Below are positions 26,206 to 38,666 of a stretch of DNA of 64,000 bases, piece after piece. Source of the DNA: Archilochus colubris (Eukaryota > Chordata > Aves > Apodiformes > Trochilidae); NCBI GenBank assembly GCA_023079485.1, contig CM041097.1, forward strand, positions 21,125,158 to 21,189,157, written 5' to 3'. The first letter of the stretch is position 1; every line of letters starts with the position of its first letter. A program made the translations under genes and the position numbers. The notes under the pieces were generated by a model, which was not told the DNA's origin, searched no databases, and was given only the letters and a program-made list of their open reading frames with translations.

Positions 26206-28788
26206 TCAATTTCCTGCTGCGGTCACTAGAAAATACTTGAGGAAAAGTATTTCTCTCTTCCCACCACAAATAACTTATGAAGATCAATTGTGAAAAAGGA
26301 AGGTATGGTTTCATTTCTTCAGATGTCCCGGTACGAGTGGCATTTGCATCCCTAAACTGTTGTTTATCCCCTTAGACACTATCTGCAAATGCTGGACACG
26401 GCAACATCTCGCAGAAAAGGAGCAAGGATGTGATGGGACTCCTTAATTTTGCTCCGGTACCTGCAGCAATGCCAGCAAGACGTGCATTTCCAATTGGTGT
26501 CCTTCAGACAGCATCAGCTCTCACGGAACTGCCTCAGGTATCTGCCAGGATGTTATTAAGAGGAAGTGGGAAACTGAAAACCCCAAACACAATGGGAAGC
26601 TTAACATTCCTCATGTAGTCCTGTCTCAGCATCTTCATTTTGGATTTCTTAGAATTTTATTTCTGACCCTCATGACTGCGATTTTGCTCTCATTTAAAAT
26701 TTACAATGGTATCATGGTTGCAGACTCAGTCTGCAGGGCAAAGACTTGGTCTAACTGGAGCCTGAGTACCCACAATGCAAATTCACAGACATTTCATTAA
26801 GGTAGGGCACCGGCTGCATCCAGCTGGGACCCGATGGCATCTCTCTCAGCATCACACACTGCAGTGAACAGATCCACTGCAGTATTCTTTCACAGGAAAG
26901 CGCTCAATGTTTTCTGGGTATATAGTGATAAACTACAGAAGGTCAAAGGATGACTACCACCGGACAAGTGACTTGACCCATATGCTCAGACCAAGATCAT
27001 GGATTGCTCATCTGAGTGAAAGCAGAACACAACACCCTAAGCAGTGCCTTAGCTCTCAGTAGATGTCAAGGCAAGAAGGCACAAAGGCAAGACCCAAACT
27101 TTACCACGTCAGCCTCAGGACTGAAGATCTACTCTACACTGCAAAGTAGGTTCCAGCTGCTGAAGTCAGGAAGTATCTGGTTTGATGCTGAACACCTCCA
27201 AAGTCACAAGGTTTTGTTTCCTTCCAGCTGATTTATCAAGCCACTACTAAATGACTGGGGGCCCACACACCTGAACAACATTTGTCTGCATCCTCAGCAT
27301 TCAGAGAATTTATACATCATGTGCAACTTTTACAATACAACTCAAACACAGACACAGAATTGCAACATTAATCCAAAAGAGAGGGGTCCTTTTTGCATTA
27401 AATTTAAGTGGCGATAGCACTGATCCCTTCAGTACATGGACCTATGTACACAAGAAAATATTTTCTGAATAACTATGAGCAAAATTCCTGGAAACAGAAA
27501 CAGATCCCAGTACTGTGCTCTGGCTCCACACAGAATTACTCCTTATGGTATATTCTGGGAAAGGACATTGCACTGCTGGGCATGGTTGCATAGTCTAGCA
27601 AAAAAATGAAGGTGACTTAGGCCAGAACATTTGCCTTGTTAAGGAAAAATGGTTTTAGCCTATTTTTAAAGTCATCAAATGACTTGGAGGCTAGAGATAT
27701 AGGCATCTGCAATTGAGACATGAAGGGTTATGAGAAGGGTCAGTACAGTTCTCTAAATAGAACTTCATGGTTAAGTTACAAAACTATTAAACAGAGGTGT
27801 TTATTTTATAACTGTCATCCAAAAGTAACATAAATAGATGCATAATTCAGTACTGAAAACCCCAGCTATGAGAACATTATCTGGTACATTCTGCCCTCTC
27901 AGTGGTAACTCAGACTTTTCAAAATGCTCATTTTGCTAGGAAATACATAGATAGCATACTGCCCAGCTACCAGGCCTTGACTTTATAATGGCCATGTAGA
28001 GTCAAAGGGAACTGACAGGACTGAAGCACTAGAAAAAGCTGCTTGTGCTGGCAGAGCACATACCAGATGCTCAGGAGATTCTGCATCCAGCAGCTGCATC
28101 ACACCCCTCTCTAAACAAGGTCAGTTCTTCTTGTTCTGCAGCCTATGTTCAGAAGCCTTGTGCATGCCATTCAATTCCTACCAGCTGAACAGTCTGTCTT
28201 TGGAAAGCTGCTACACACCTCTGAGACCACCAGACCTGCCAGCATTCCATGACAACATCCTCCTGGGGCTGAAAAACAGCCTCTCCAAAGAACACTCTCC
28301 ATTGCCTCCTGGTATTTTGTATTCAAAGATACCCCCCTGAATTCCTGTCTTTTGTTTAAGAACACAATGACCAGCCAGAGGGCTTGTGAAGGGCATTCTC
28401 AACAGCTTACAGCATCAGAATTCCTAGAGGCAAAAGTACCAAGTTTTATGTTCAAATTTAAAATTAACTTGATTTAGAGAAAAGTGTTTCTGACCGATAC
28501 CTTTTCATGAGAACACAAAGCATACTTAGAATTGAGTTGGTTTCAGTATAAAATATCTTGTAATCACTTTTCTTAGAAATGCTCAGTAAGAATTTAATCA
28601 CACACATTCTAAGTATCAACCCTTTCAATTTATTATTTATTTTTTTATATATCTGTATGTTCTAAATTTGTTACTGTCAGCCTACAACTTGCTGCATATG
28701 ACCAGGTATAAGTTGCCTTAGGAAAACAAAATCTGATTCAAAACTGTTTAAATATTTTACTTCTGCATTAGTTAAATAAACTACTTAC

Positions 28789-29003
28789 ATGATCACTTGT
28801 GTTTTCCAGAACACCCTGTATTTCATTGCTAGATAAGTGTCCCCAGCCGCCACAGGGACGATAAGCGTTATCTCAATCTCTCCAGCCCCATTTTCAGGAG
28901 GGACCAAGTGCACTGTTCCTGTGTCTCTGTGCCCACTTCCAGAAGTGGCAAATGTGCAGCTGCAGTGACAAGTCTCCACGGGGACACACTACACACAGCT
29001 CAG
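28789..29003 (-). other. Orphan exon-like block in TMCC1 intron
   Basis: On the minus strand a strong acceptor, CCTTCCCCCCTCCTTTCCAG, opens a 215-nt block that closes at a perfect donor, GATCAT|GTAAGTAG. One frame stays open for about 64 codons and reads like folded protein, with ENGAGEIEITLIVPVAAGDT followed by YLAMKYRVFW. I do not recognise it. It does not fit TMCC1: from a phase-0 donor it reads into TAG within five codons, and the open frame itself has an in-frame TAG just after the outer acceptor. A second internal acceptor (CACTGCAG) could remove that stop. It may belong to a nested transcript, a decayed exon, or be chance. Confidence 0.35.
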
Positions 29004-30061
29004 CTGGAAAGGAGGGGGGAAGGATAGCAGGACTCCCACCCACACCTCGCTAGTGACTGCTGCCTTTTCATTCAAAAAATAGCAAATGGAGGTATAAGGA
29101 AAATGCCAAAGTTTTATTATTTTAACATTAATTTCCAACTAAATAACCGAATTACCTCAGAACATCAGTTTCAGGAAGCTTAATAAAGCATTCGTGACAG
29201 CTTTGCAAAATTTATTATAAAAAAGATAGATGCATATTGAAGACAATACTATGATTAGAAAGTACTTAAAATGTTTTTGAGTTGCTGTGGAATTTGACAA
29301 GAGCATAATTACTATCAGATACAGTGTTGCTATAGTGAACAACAGGCAAACAAAGCATTATCGTTAATTTTGATGACATCACCAGAATTAAAGATAACAC
29401 AGATAAAGTTTGTTCAGTGCATTTCCAAATTGCTCAAATCACCATTTAATTGAAATTGACTCGCAGCCTAAGGGGGATTTGGGGATGATCTGGGATGGTA
29501 TTCTAGTAAGACATGAACCTACTGGTTACACAGCTTCTGCAGCTCTGCTACCAGTTACATATGTGACTCCGCTGCTTGCTTCATCATGATTGAACCATGT
29601 CAGCAAAAGATGCACAACTGGGTTTTAACAGCACTGCCTAGAGAAGTTTGAACTTTCTGCTTCGTGATTGAGCAACCAAGTAACCAGCCATTTGTGGAGG
29701 AAGACATAACCACAAATTGCATATGCCTTCAGCTAAAAAACACAATATCATACTACAGGGAAATTAAAGACACACAATGTCTATACAGTCATTCTATCTA
29801 CTTTCTAGACACTGTGGATTGTTCACCTACTTTATATTTTCTATTGTCTCGGTCCATTTCATGTTGTGGTGTCAGCAAATGTCCTCTTAATTCCACATCT
29901 GCAGGTTTCTACTGCCCCCTTAGCCATAATATAGAAGCAGTGTGTGCTATACAGACACCACAGAATAAATCTGGATGCATGTGGAGCTGCACAACACTTA
30001 AAAATATTTTTTAAAAAAAAGTAAAAAGAAAAAAGAAAAAGGTCTAAAGATGTGTTTGGAA

Positions 30062-30075
30062 ACACACACACACAC
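30062..30075. repeat. Short (AC)n microsatellite
   Basis: Seven AC units followed by an A run. Confidence 0.85.
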
Positions 30076-31744
30076 AAAAAATCGAAGTACATCTAAGGGT
30101 GAGGAAGAAGCAGCCATCATCCTGATCATTGAATTCTGCCCAGTGAAGGATGCCAGATGTTGACAGCTGCTGTAACAACCACACACCTCCAAGCCTGACG
30201 AGAATGAAACCACTACTTCAGGATGCACAGTAGCAGAAGGGTGACTATAACTCAAAGAAAGGGGTTAAAAACTAAGAAGTGTGTGTATAATGATTTTAAC
30301 AGCATTAGTGTTTGGGTTTTTTCTGTAACTATTAGATCTGGACTAGTAATGATTAAGACGTAAGACTTCAATCATACTATCATTGAACTCTTTGCTCTCC
30401 TTACAGGTTATGTGTCCCCTTCGCCCATAAACAACACTTTGAGCCCAAGGCCGCTCTTACACTTCACAAAAGTTGCTGTTCTCCAGTCAGGGAGAAGCAC
30501 CAACTGGTACGGCATGGTCTTTCAGAGTAATTAAGCAACTGAAGATTAATTTCTGAGCTTGTGAAACAACTCTCAGCCTACTCCTGACCTATCTTGATTT
30601 GCAATTAAGCCATTAGTGACCTGCCAGTATCTTATCTTGTTGTGATATGCAAACAAGGCAACCCTATCCCTACACAAAGCACCAACATCAGATTGTGCTT
30701 TTCTGCTGAAGGAGGTGGAGCAGAGCGCTGACTGTCACCAGGGCTGGAGCTGTGTTAGCCATGCTGACATGCCACACACAGCTGCCCATCTGCAGCTCCA
30801 GGCGTTTGCACCACCAGTTTTAAAGAAAATAAATTACTGCTGTTCTGAAATGCTCCTCATAAACCAATCCATCCAAGTTCTTGTACACCTTGCTGCCAGG
30901 TGGCTATCCCAGGTGGATTGGATGGTATTTAACACAAGAGAATTGATGAAAAGTGTTTGACAATACATGACTGCTTTAAAAGGCTCTTTCCAGTTGGTGG
31001 GAAACACTTCCACAACTTTGATAAACATACTGAAAGGGTGCCACAGGGTGATTGTTACATTATTTATGCTAATAGGTGGTTCCCAGACCAGTGTGAGTTG
31101 TTAGGAGTAAGAAAAGCAAGCTATTAGTAGGTTTTTGATAAGCATGGTGTCAACATAATCACTGGAAAACATTGAGGAGCCAGCAAACCAAAGAATGGAA
31201 ACTGTTATTCCAGAAGTATACTGTAGCATATATTTAAATGTGGTCAGTAACAGAATATAGATTTTAAGCTGCTAAGTAAAATCCAAAGATATAAAAAATA
31301 TTTATAAAAACTGATCATCAAAACTGGAAAGAGGATGAGGATACAGGCAGTCCCACTGAACACAGAAGTAGAGTGAGTGATGTCTGGAAAGCTGCCCTGC
31401 AGGGATATTGCTGCAGGATACCAAAACCTTTTTCCTATAATTTCTGTAGCCCTGAGGGCAAATAGCAACCTGGAAAGGTTTGTCCCTCCGGAGGCAAAAA
31501 GCTACAAACCCACTGAACAATTTGATACTAAACTTACTGAGCTTGGTCTGACTTCCTAGTGATACCAGAAGGTGTCATCCAAGGGCTTCCACCTAATACT
31601 CTAAAACAATTCACTGTACAGAAAACCTGAATCAATCAACTGACCTCTCTATCACTGCTTGGTGTGTGACGTGCAGATGACAGCAAACTACGTAAGGATT
31701 TCAGCAGTAAAAAAACCCCAAGGTGCTTCACATTCATAACGACT

Positions 31745-32560
31745 TCTCCTTCATAGAATCATCAAGGTTGGAAAAGAACTCTAAGGTCATTGAGTCCAAC
31801 CATCCACTCTACAGCCCCTAACCACTAAACCATCCACTCTAGCTCTACATTTGCCAGTCTTTGCAACAACTCCAGGGATAGTGCCCCACCACCACCTCCC
31901 TGTTCCAATGCTTCACCACTCTTTCTATGAAGAATTTTTTCCTAATACCTAACCTGAACCTCCCCTGGTTGAGCTATAACCTATTCCCTTTTGTCCTATC
32001 ACTGGTCACAAGAGAGAAGAGGGCAGCATCTGTCTCACTACCACCTCCTTTCAGGCAGTTGTAGACAGCAATGAGTTCTCCCCTCAGCCTCCTCTTCTCC
32101 AAACTGAACAGCCCCAGTTCCCTCATCCTCTCCTCATAAGGCCTGTTCTCCATACCCCTGATCAGCCTGGTTGCCCTACTCTGCACCCTCTCCAGCACCT
32201 CCATGTCCTCCTTATACTGCGGTGCCCAAAACTGCACATAATACTCGAGGTGCTGAGGCAGAGTATAGAGGCAGGCTTTCCTCCCTGATTCTGCTGGGGA
32301 CACTGTTTCTGATACAGGCCAGGATGGAGTTGGTCTCCTTGTCCACCTGGGCATACTGCTGGCTCATGTTCAGCCGGCTGACAATCAACACCCCCAGGTT
32401 CCTCTCTGCTGGGCAACTTTCCAGCCACTCCTCCCCAAGCCTGTAGTGCTGCTAGGGGTTATTGTGGCCCACGTGCAGAACGCAGCATTTGGCCTCAGTG
32501 AAACTCATGCAGTTGGCCATGGCCCACAGATCGAGTCAGTTCTGTATTTTCTCCATAAAG
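31745..32560 (-). mobile_element. CR1 LINE fragment, RT C-terminus and 3' end
   Basis: On the minus strand the residual frame at 31974-32354 encodes the region after the RT catalytic box ([38 protein letters not shown]), with further remnants up to about 32545 in shifted frames. The element's 3' end, at 31745 on the window's left side, is the usual TAGAATCAT type. The catalytic core is absent. It is more diverged than the copy at 16250 and is in the same orientation as TMCC1. Confidence 0.92.
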
Positions 32561-35182
32561 CCCTAACAATGCCCAAGGGCTTCACAGTTCCACTATGGAA
32601 GTCTATACAAAAGCTTCTAGTGGCAGTGGATAGGTCTTTTAGTTTTCCTTCAATTAAAGAGAGTGTGATTTCCTCCATTCTTCTGTTCTACTCTTTTAGA
32701 ACTCTTAATGGTTTTGTTTCTTTGAGAGAATCCTGACTTGATTCCTCCCATGATTACCTTTTTGATCACCTACAGGCTGTTTGCCACACTTCTGCTCTGC
32801 TCATTGCTCATCTAACCTCAAGAAAATGGCTGGTTAAAGTGTATTTACTATCCAAACATAGTGTGTCAATCATGTTCCCAGTGTCAGAAGAGTACAGGAA
32901 CTTTGGAAGTACAGTGTAACAAAATGAGACTGATGCAGGCTCAGTCATTTTCAAACCACAATTCTGATTTCTCATGCCAGTGGGCTGCCTCTACAAGACA
33001 AGATTTATGCAAAAGTATTTAAATTTAGACTGCCTGAGATACAAGACCAAGTGGAGTGTCACAGTAAGACTTTAATTATTCCATTATTTTCCATGCTATG
33101 ACAATCTTATTTCTCAGCTTCTATACAAAGCCTGGCAACATGCAGAAAGACTATTACACATGCAAATGTATGTAAATAAGGTGTTAGAGCAAATCCAATC
33201 TGTAGGTTCAGGATAACATTTTGCCCTTCTATTTCAAGAACAAATTGAAAGAACAGAGAATGGAACAATACTGTGAACTAAAAATATTTTGTGTGCAGAG
33301 GATTATTAAGAATTTACTCTCCCCAAAGTACTCAATGTCCTTAACTTCCACTGGGAGCAGAGGACCTCAGCATCACACAGAATTGGGCTCATCCAGTACT
33401 TCTAATTTTGGAGAACCATACAAACACAAGTTAACACAACATCAATGTATCTACAGGCAAATTTAAAATAGTACCATTGTTCTCCGCATTTACCTGAAAG
33501 GGCTTATCCCATCCCCTGAAAAACAAGTTACCCCAGTAAACTAGTGCTGTAAAGATACAGAAGGGATTTAACTATGCTTTTGTTTATGTGAGACAACCTG
33601 CTCTAAATCATAACAAGACACTAAGCTGCACTGCCTTTGTTGGCAGCAGTGGCAATGCAATGAACACTTTGGTCTGATCCCATCACTCAAGGAACTCACC
33701 ACCTGCCTCTGTCCCCCTCTATTCCACACTATTCTAGCAGAGCATACACTTTTCCTAACTATTTTATTACAATTTCTCCTCTTTTAAGTGTTGGTAAGAA
33801 ACAAAAAGTTAAGGAAGTGCTCCAGGTAGATTCCCAAGAGGAATGCTTCTCCCAAGAGGAAACTTTACTTACTGCCTTAGAGTGACATTGTAATTTCTGC
33901 TAATACTTTCTAATTACCATCTATAAATGCAAGATATGCTAATTTCTGGACAACTATCAGGGAAATGCACTGAAAGCATATTATATTGCAAAATATTCTG
34001 AAAAGGTTTTTGCTTGGGAGTATTTCAAAGTAGGCTTCAGGAAAGGGAAAAGAAAAAGAAAAAGGAAACAATGTATGACAACAGAACAATCTGACTGCTG
34101 AAACAAGGCAGAGCAAGCTCTGGATGATCAAGAAGATTTAATTCAACCACAATCCATTGTCACCCAGCCAACATCAAAGAAAATGTAGTATTTGAGAACA
34201 AATTTTCACAGCTAAATACTACATAAGCTTCAGAACCATGCTATCTCAACAGCAAACGCCAGCAATATTAATATAATATAATATAATATAATATAATATA
34301 ATATAATATAATATAATATAATATAAAGAATATGAACCAGAAATCAGTTTCACAGCACTTCCTATCTTTACCACAGAGTCCTCCAATTAATAAGCTGCAG
34401 AGAATTTTAGGAAAACATGGGTTATTGCTTAAGTCAGAAACTTATATATTATTTTAAAAAAATAAATAGATAAATAAGGAGTGCTTCAACTAAACTGATC
34501 CAGGAAAGAAGAGATGGTAAAACAAACACTATTCCTTGTGGCCAATAAGCCAACATGCCTAGCTTTGCAAGAACACATCACAGAACAGAGACTGTTATTT
34601 TGGTACATGCTTTCTCCACACAGGCCAGACAAACTAAAAGAGATAGCAGTGATCCAGTATCTGTACAGGCCATGGTGATCTAAACCAGATCTGGCCAACC
34701 TGCCTCTGCAACTCAGTCACAAGCTGCAGCCAGAGCCTCTCAACAACTCAAAAGATTGACAGCACCCCTGACTTACACCGGAATTCCTCACATTAATAAT
34801 ATAAACAATAAATCAAGAGGGGAAAGAAAAAAGCCATCCATGCAAATGTGAGCTTTTGTTGCAGGAACTATATAACAGCGGCTAAGGAGGACTACTTTGG
34901 CTGCTGCTGTTCCCATCACTCCTTGTTTGGCTGTGGTGTGCCATCCAACCAACCTAACATGTTTCAAAAGTAGCTCTCATTTCACTGATCAAATACATAA
35001 AATAAGCCACCTGCCATGTGAGAAAATGACTAATGCTTCACCACAGAAGCAGTTTTTCAGCACAGTAGCTGAAAAGTAGTAGTGTTTGCTGAAAGAAATT
35101 TGCTTTTAAAAACAAGATCAAACAGGCTTAAGGAAACATACAAGGAGACAATAAAGACCAAAGGTAAATCTGAGTAACTTAC
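32561..35182 (-). other. First intron 3' of the TMCC1 long exon
   Basis: Begins (minus strand) with GTAAGT at 35182-35177. It contains the (TATAA)n microsatellite and a weak recursive-splice-like site at 33493/33494 (CCCTTTCAG|GTAAAT). Confidence 0.75.
34268..34326. repeat. (TATAA)n microsatellite
   Basis: About 58 bp of nearly perfect pentanucleotide repeat ATAAT/TATAA, 11 to 12 copies, in the intron just downstream of the TMCC1 long exon. Confidence 0.97.
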
Positions 35183-35728
35183 TGCTGCTGCTGTGGCCTC
35201 CTCTCCACCTACATAGATAGAAGAAGCAATCTCCATCATGGCCAAGTTTGTGGGAGCATCAGTGGTTGAAGACGATCTGGGCCGACCTGACTGAATATCT
35301 TGGCCAGACCTCCTGTTGATTTGTGGGCTTCCCTTTGGGGCGTCTGCCTTGCCCCGCCTGCTGTGCAGGCTCGTCCCTCTCTTCATTTTAGGTGGCACTC
35401 TGATCTGCTGAAGCACCCGGTTCAGAGCTGTGGGGTGGGTGGAGACACCATCAATTTCAGCACAGACGCTTTGGCTTTCCAAATCCACATCAGGCTCCAT
35501 ATCAGCCTGAGCTTGCTGAACATCATGCGGAGAGACGGACGACCTCCTGCGCTGATGCTGGAAAAGGTGCTTCAAGCCTTGACCAATCACATTAATGTTC
35601 TCCAAAGCATTATGGGTTATTTTTGATAATTTTTGCTCTGATTCATGTTGTTTTTTTGTCTCTTGATCTTGGGATTTGCCTCCAGGATCAGGGTCATCAC
35701 AAAACTGTTCAATGCCAGAGGGTTCCAT
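35183..35728 (-). CDS. TMCC1: TMCC1 long-isoform N-terminal coding exon (partial gene)
   Basis: TMCC1 is an endoplasmic reticulum membrane protein with coiled coils and two C-terminal membrane segments; it is linked to ribosome contacts and to ER-driven endosome fission. This exon encodes the cytosolic N-terminal region only, 182 residues. It starts at an ATG (MEPSG) at 35728, the start I recall for the long mammalian isoform; an upstream in-frame TAG (35749-35747) means any acceptor further upstream leaves this ATG as the start. Recognisable blocks are NALENINVIGQGLKHLFQHQ (residues 40-59), the basic serine stretch RRRSSVSP (60-67), ALNRVLQQIRVPPKMKRGTS (101-120) and SGRPRSSSTTDAPT (147-160). 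The exon ends GCAGCAGCA|GTAAGT, phase 0. Coiled-coil and membrane exons are absent and should lie left of position 1. Compared with the human protein as I remember it, the alanine run near the end is replaced by IYVGGEEATAAA. The acceptor or TSS in front of the exon is not clear. Confidence 0.95.
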
Positions 35729-36723
35729 TGATGACACCCAACAGGTCTACTTGACTATTCATACATAAATACGTCCCCTGTCTTTAAAAGGCTGTGTTTA
35801 TTTTAAAAATGCCAAGATTGTCAGCCAATTAGGTGTGCAATTGCTTCAAGAGTGACTACACATGCAGCTGTGCCACGGTGATCTCATGCTTATCTAATGT
35901 CAAACAAAAGAGTCATTATTATACATCCATGCAGAAAGTAGTGGGTTAAAAAATCTCAAATGCTCAAAACATGCCATAAACAAAACATATCAGTTTTCCA
36001 AGCATCCCTCCATGTGGTATTACTTGCATCTAGGTTGTATGCAGAAGCCAAAGCTTGCCTGAGACAGGTCATTTATTGCCTAGGGGAGGAAGCTCAGCAT
36101 AAAGAGCATAGGAAAGCAAGAAAGGTGAAAAAGCTGCTCTAAAGGGGGGTAAGCAAGGAGGAAACAGTGGGGTTTTGCTTATTAAAAACAAGCCCAGAAT
36201 AATATCTAACAGAAAATGAGGTTAAACTTCCAAAGAGCATGTTAATCTCTTTGGCAGAATTAATTCTCTTCCTTGACAAAGATCTGATATTTTGTGCTTC
36301 AAATGCAATGTCTGCTCTGCCTACCTGATGTTCCCGTAGAATACCTAACTTCACAGTATCTAATATATGCAAGAAAACGGGACATTTCCTTCCAAATCAG
36401 TTATACATTTCCAAATAGTAAGAAATGGCATATTACTGCCAACATCTCCTGATGGCCCTGGACACTAGATGAGAAAATCTGTCTTCAAGCAACAACAGGC
36501 AAATGAAATGGTTTCAGTTAGCAGAGTCTTGTCCATAGTTCTCAGAGAAAACAAGAATGCCTTTCAAAAGGGGATTAAGCAACCAATCGGAAAGGGAGCA
36601 GCACCACGGATGTACGACTCAGCCTCTAGCTGAGAGGAAACGCTCAGCTTTTCTCCAAGAGCTCAACTTCTACCTACCAGCAGGGCTCAGGCAGTAGCTG
36701 GTTATAGACATTGCAGCTGAGCG

Positions 36724-36779
36724 CTTATATAGCAACATGCTACTGGATAAGTACAGGGAAGGAGGGAAGGAGGGAAGGG
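36724..36779 (-). promoter_or_regulatory. TATA box with upstream CT element, candidate TMCC1 promoter
   Basis: On the minus strand TATATAAG (36731-36724) lies about 25 bp downstream of a pyrimidine mirror repeat, three copies of CCCTTCCCTCCTT type (36779-36756). The plus strand of that block has four GGG runs with loops of 5, 5 and 2 nt, so it can form a G-quadruplex. CT elements of this kind often sit next to TATA boxes. A start near 36700 would lie about 1 kb upstream of the TMCC1 long-exon ATG, and an inverted CCAAT box (ATTGG) lies downstream at about 36583-36587. No transcript evidence is available. Confidence 0.35.
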
Positions 36780-38609
36780 CACAACATCTGAAAGAGTTTC
36801 ACATCAGCACCATGAGATCACATGCTTGGAAGCTGATCATTGTTTTCTTGCAGAAGAAAGCTTTGATTAGGCTTCTATAAATACTGAAATCAGGTCATGG
36901 AAGTCTACCTCAATCTTGGCAGAAAGAAGACTGTGCTTTAAAAAACTAATTTTATTTGAAATGCAACGTATGTTTGGAATTTGAGAGCATTTTTTTTAAC
37001 AGCTGCAGAAACATAATGCATCGAAGTTACAATTAGAGCTCTCTCAATTTTGTGCATCCAAAACCTGACACAATGGGTTAAACAGATATTCCAAAATGCT
37101 TTCCAAATTGGCATCCAAAAATATCAGAAGAGCTGCCTCACACTCTTTTTTTCAAATGTCGCTGCAATCAGCTGGAGGCAAGATGAAATTCCGTACTTAA
37201 AGAAAGCAAAACACTGAAATCATACAGGATTTTATCTCAGTACCTCCAATATGTTAGAAGCATTGAGTTTAAATATATTGGCCAGTTTAATCAATGCTGC
37301 ACTAAATGCAAAGAAATAAACTACATCCCAGGAAAATGTAACATATTTACCCATTTTCATGCATAAATTCTGTGGCAGAAAAAAAAAAAAAAAGGTGCAT
37401 ACAACCTTTTATTTTTACATATATAACACTTTCTTAAATGACTTAAAGTGCATTTATGACCAGTATCATGCTTTGACTTTTGAGCTCACTCTTCCTTATT
37501 ATTTCGTTTTTCTCATGTAACAAGTTTTCCAGAAAGTTGAATTGCAGGTCTCCACTCACTTTAACTTTTTGGGGAAAAAAAAGGCACAACTGTATTTTCC
37601 CTTTCCATCAAACAGACCAAATGTGAACAAACCTCGCTGGCTAAAAGCCAAGAGTTCCAAAATTATTTGGCATATAAAACACAAACCTGTCAGCTAACCC
37701 ATAGCTGCCTTTTTCATTTTAGCTAATTTCATCCATTTTCATTTTTCAGACAAGACTCCCTGAAGAACTGCAGTTCATACCAAAGATGCCCCAATACACC
37801 CTCTAACCAGTTTCAGTTTGATCTCCTGAATGCTTTCCATCCAGATCATCACTGGTAATACTGCTGATCTTAAAGAAAACCAGTTCAGCCTGACTAGAGA
37901 TCCAGGCATTAACTGCTGGAAACCATTAACTTGCTCAAATTAGCCCTATGCCAATTTATAAACCAGAAACAAAATCAGTTCACAGTCAGCTCACAAACAA
38001 GTCACTGCTACCCCTGTGTATTCTGTGACTGATTTTTGAAATTACATCAACTCATCTTAACCTTGGAAAAGCTCCTATAGGGAGCTTTGTGGTCATTTAT
38101 CTATTCAAATTTCATATGACAAGCCTGTTGTGAGCCTGAAAAGAGCTTTTCAAATTCTGTATCTGTTATGAAGATCCATCAAACTACTTACTTGTCCTAG
38201 TGTCTACATTTGGGGAAAAAACTGATCATAAATGTGAAGAACTGTGAGTCAGCAGAATTAATTAGCACATTTATTTGCATTACTTTTGTGCTCCTCCTCT
38301 CCCCCCGCCAATTAAAACCACCTTTATATTCTGTTTGAAGGAGGAAATGAGTACGTTATAGCATGAAGTTCAAAAACAGACGACTTTTCTTATTTGTATG
38401 AGAATACATTAAAATTCACAATTCCACACTCAGTGAGACTGAACAGATGTTATAACATTATTACATCGCAGAACATACTAATACAGTCCTTAATTTGTGC
38501 AATTATTTCACAGCAGCAATGGGAAACAGAACAGTTCAAAAGGAGAAACTGGCAAAAAAAAGAAAAAACAACCAGTATTAGATAACAGGATATATAAACT
38601 AGTACTTAC

Positions 38610-38666
38610 CTCCATCACTTGCCCTTTAGCATGGCTGACATACAGCAGTCCCTCCACTGAACAAAA
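38610..38666 (-). other. Candidate 57-nt 5' exon of TMCC1
   Basis: On the minus strand a good acceptor, CTCAATTTCTTTTGCAG, with a branch-point-like CTCAAT upstream, is followed 57 nt later by a near-perfect donor, GATGGAG|GTAAGTACT. The block lies between the 47 kb CpG promoter and the long coding exon, where 5' UTR exons are expected. One frame is open throughout all 19 codons, so a coding role cannot be excluded. The exon is a multiple of three, so inclusion would not shift a frame. Confidence 0.5.

Larger units (their letters stand above)
26206..31744 (-). other. TMCC1 intron upstream of the MVQRF promoter
   Basis: AT-rich sequence holding the orphan exon-like block and an (AC)n repeat. 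No other feature is supported. Confidence 0.7.

Noticed and set aside
25226..26314. Long open frames on both strands in the CpG island (up to 293 codons)
   Set aside because: Stop codons are rare in such GC-rich DNA; frames overlap on both strands and consist of low-complexity P, G, R and A. Only the 13-codon MVQRF exon has gene-like signals.
35057..35182. Extension of the TMCC1 frame beyond 35183 (VSYSDLPLVFIVSLYVSLSL)
   Set aside because: It reads through the GTAAGT donor into intron; the hydrophobic tail is not family sequence.
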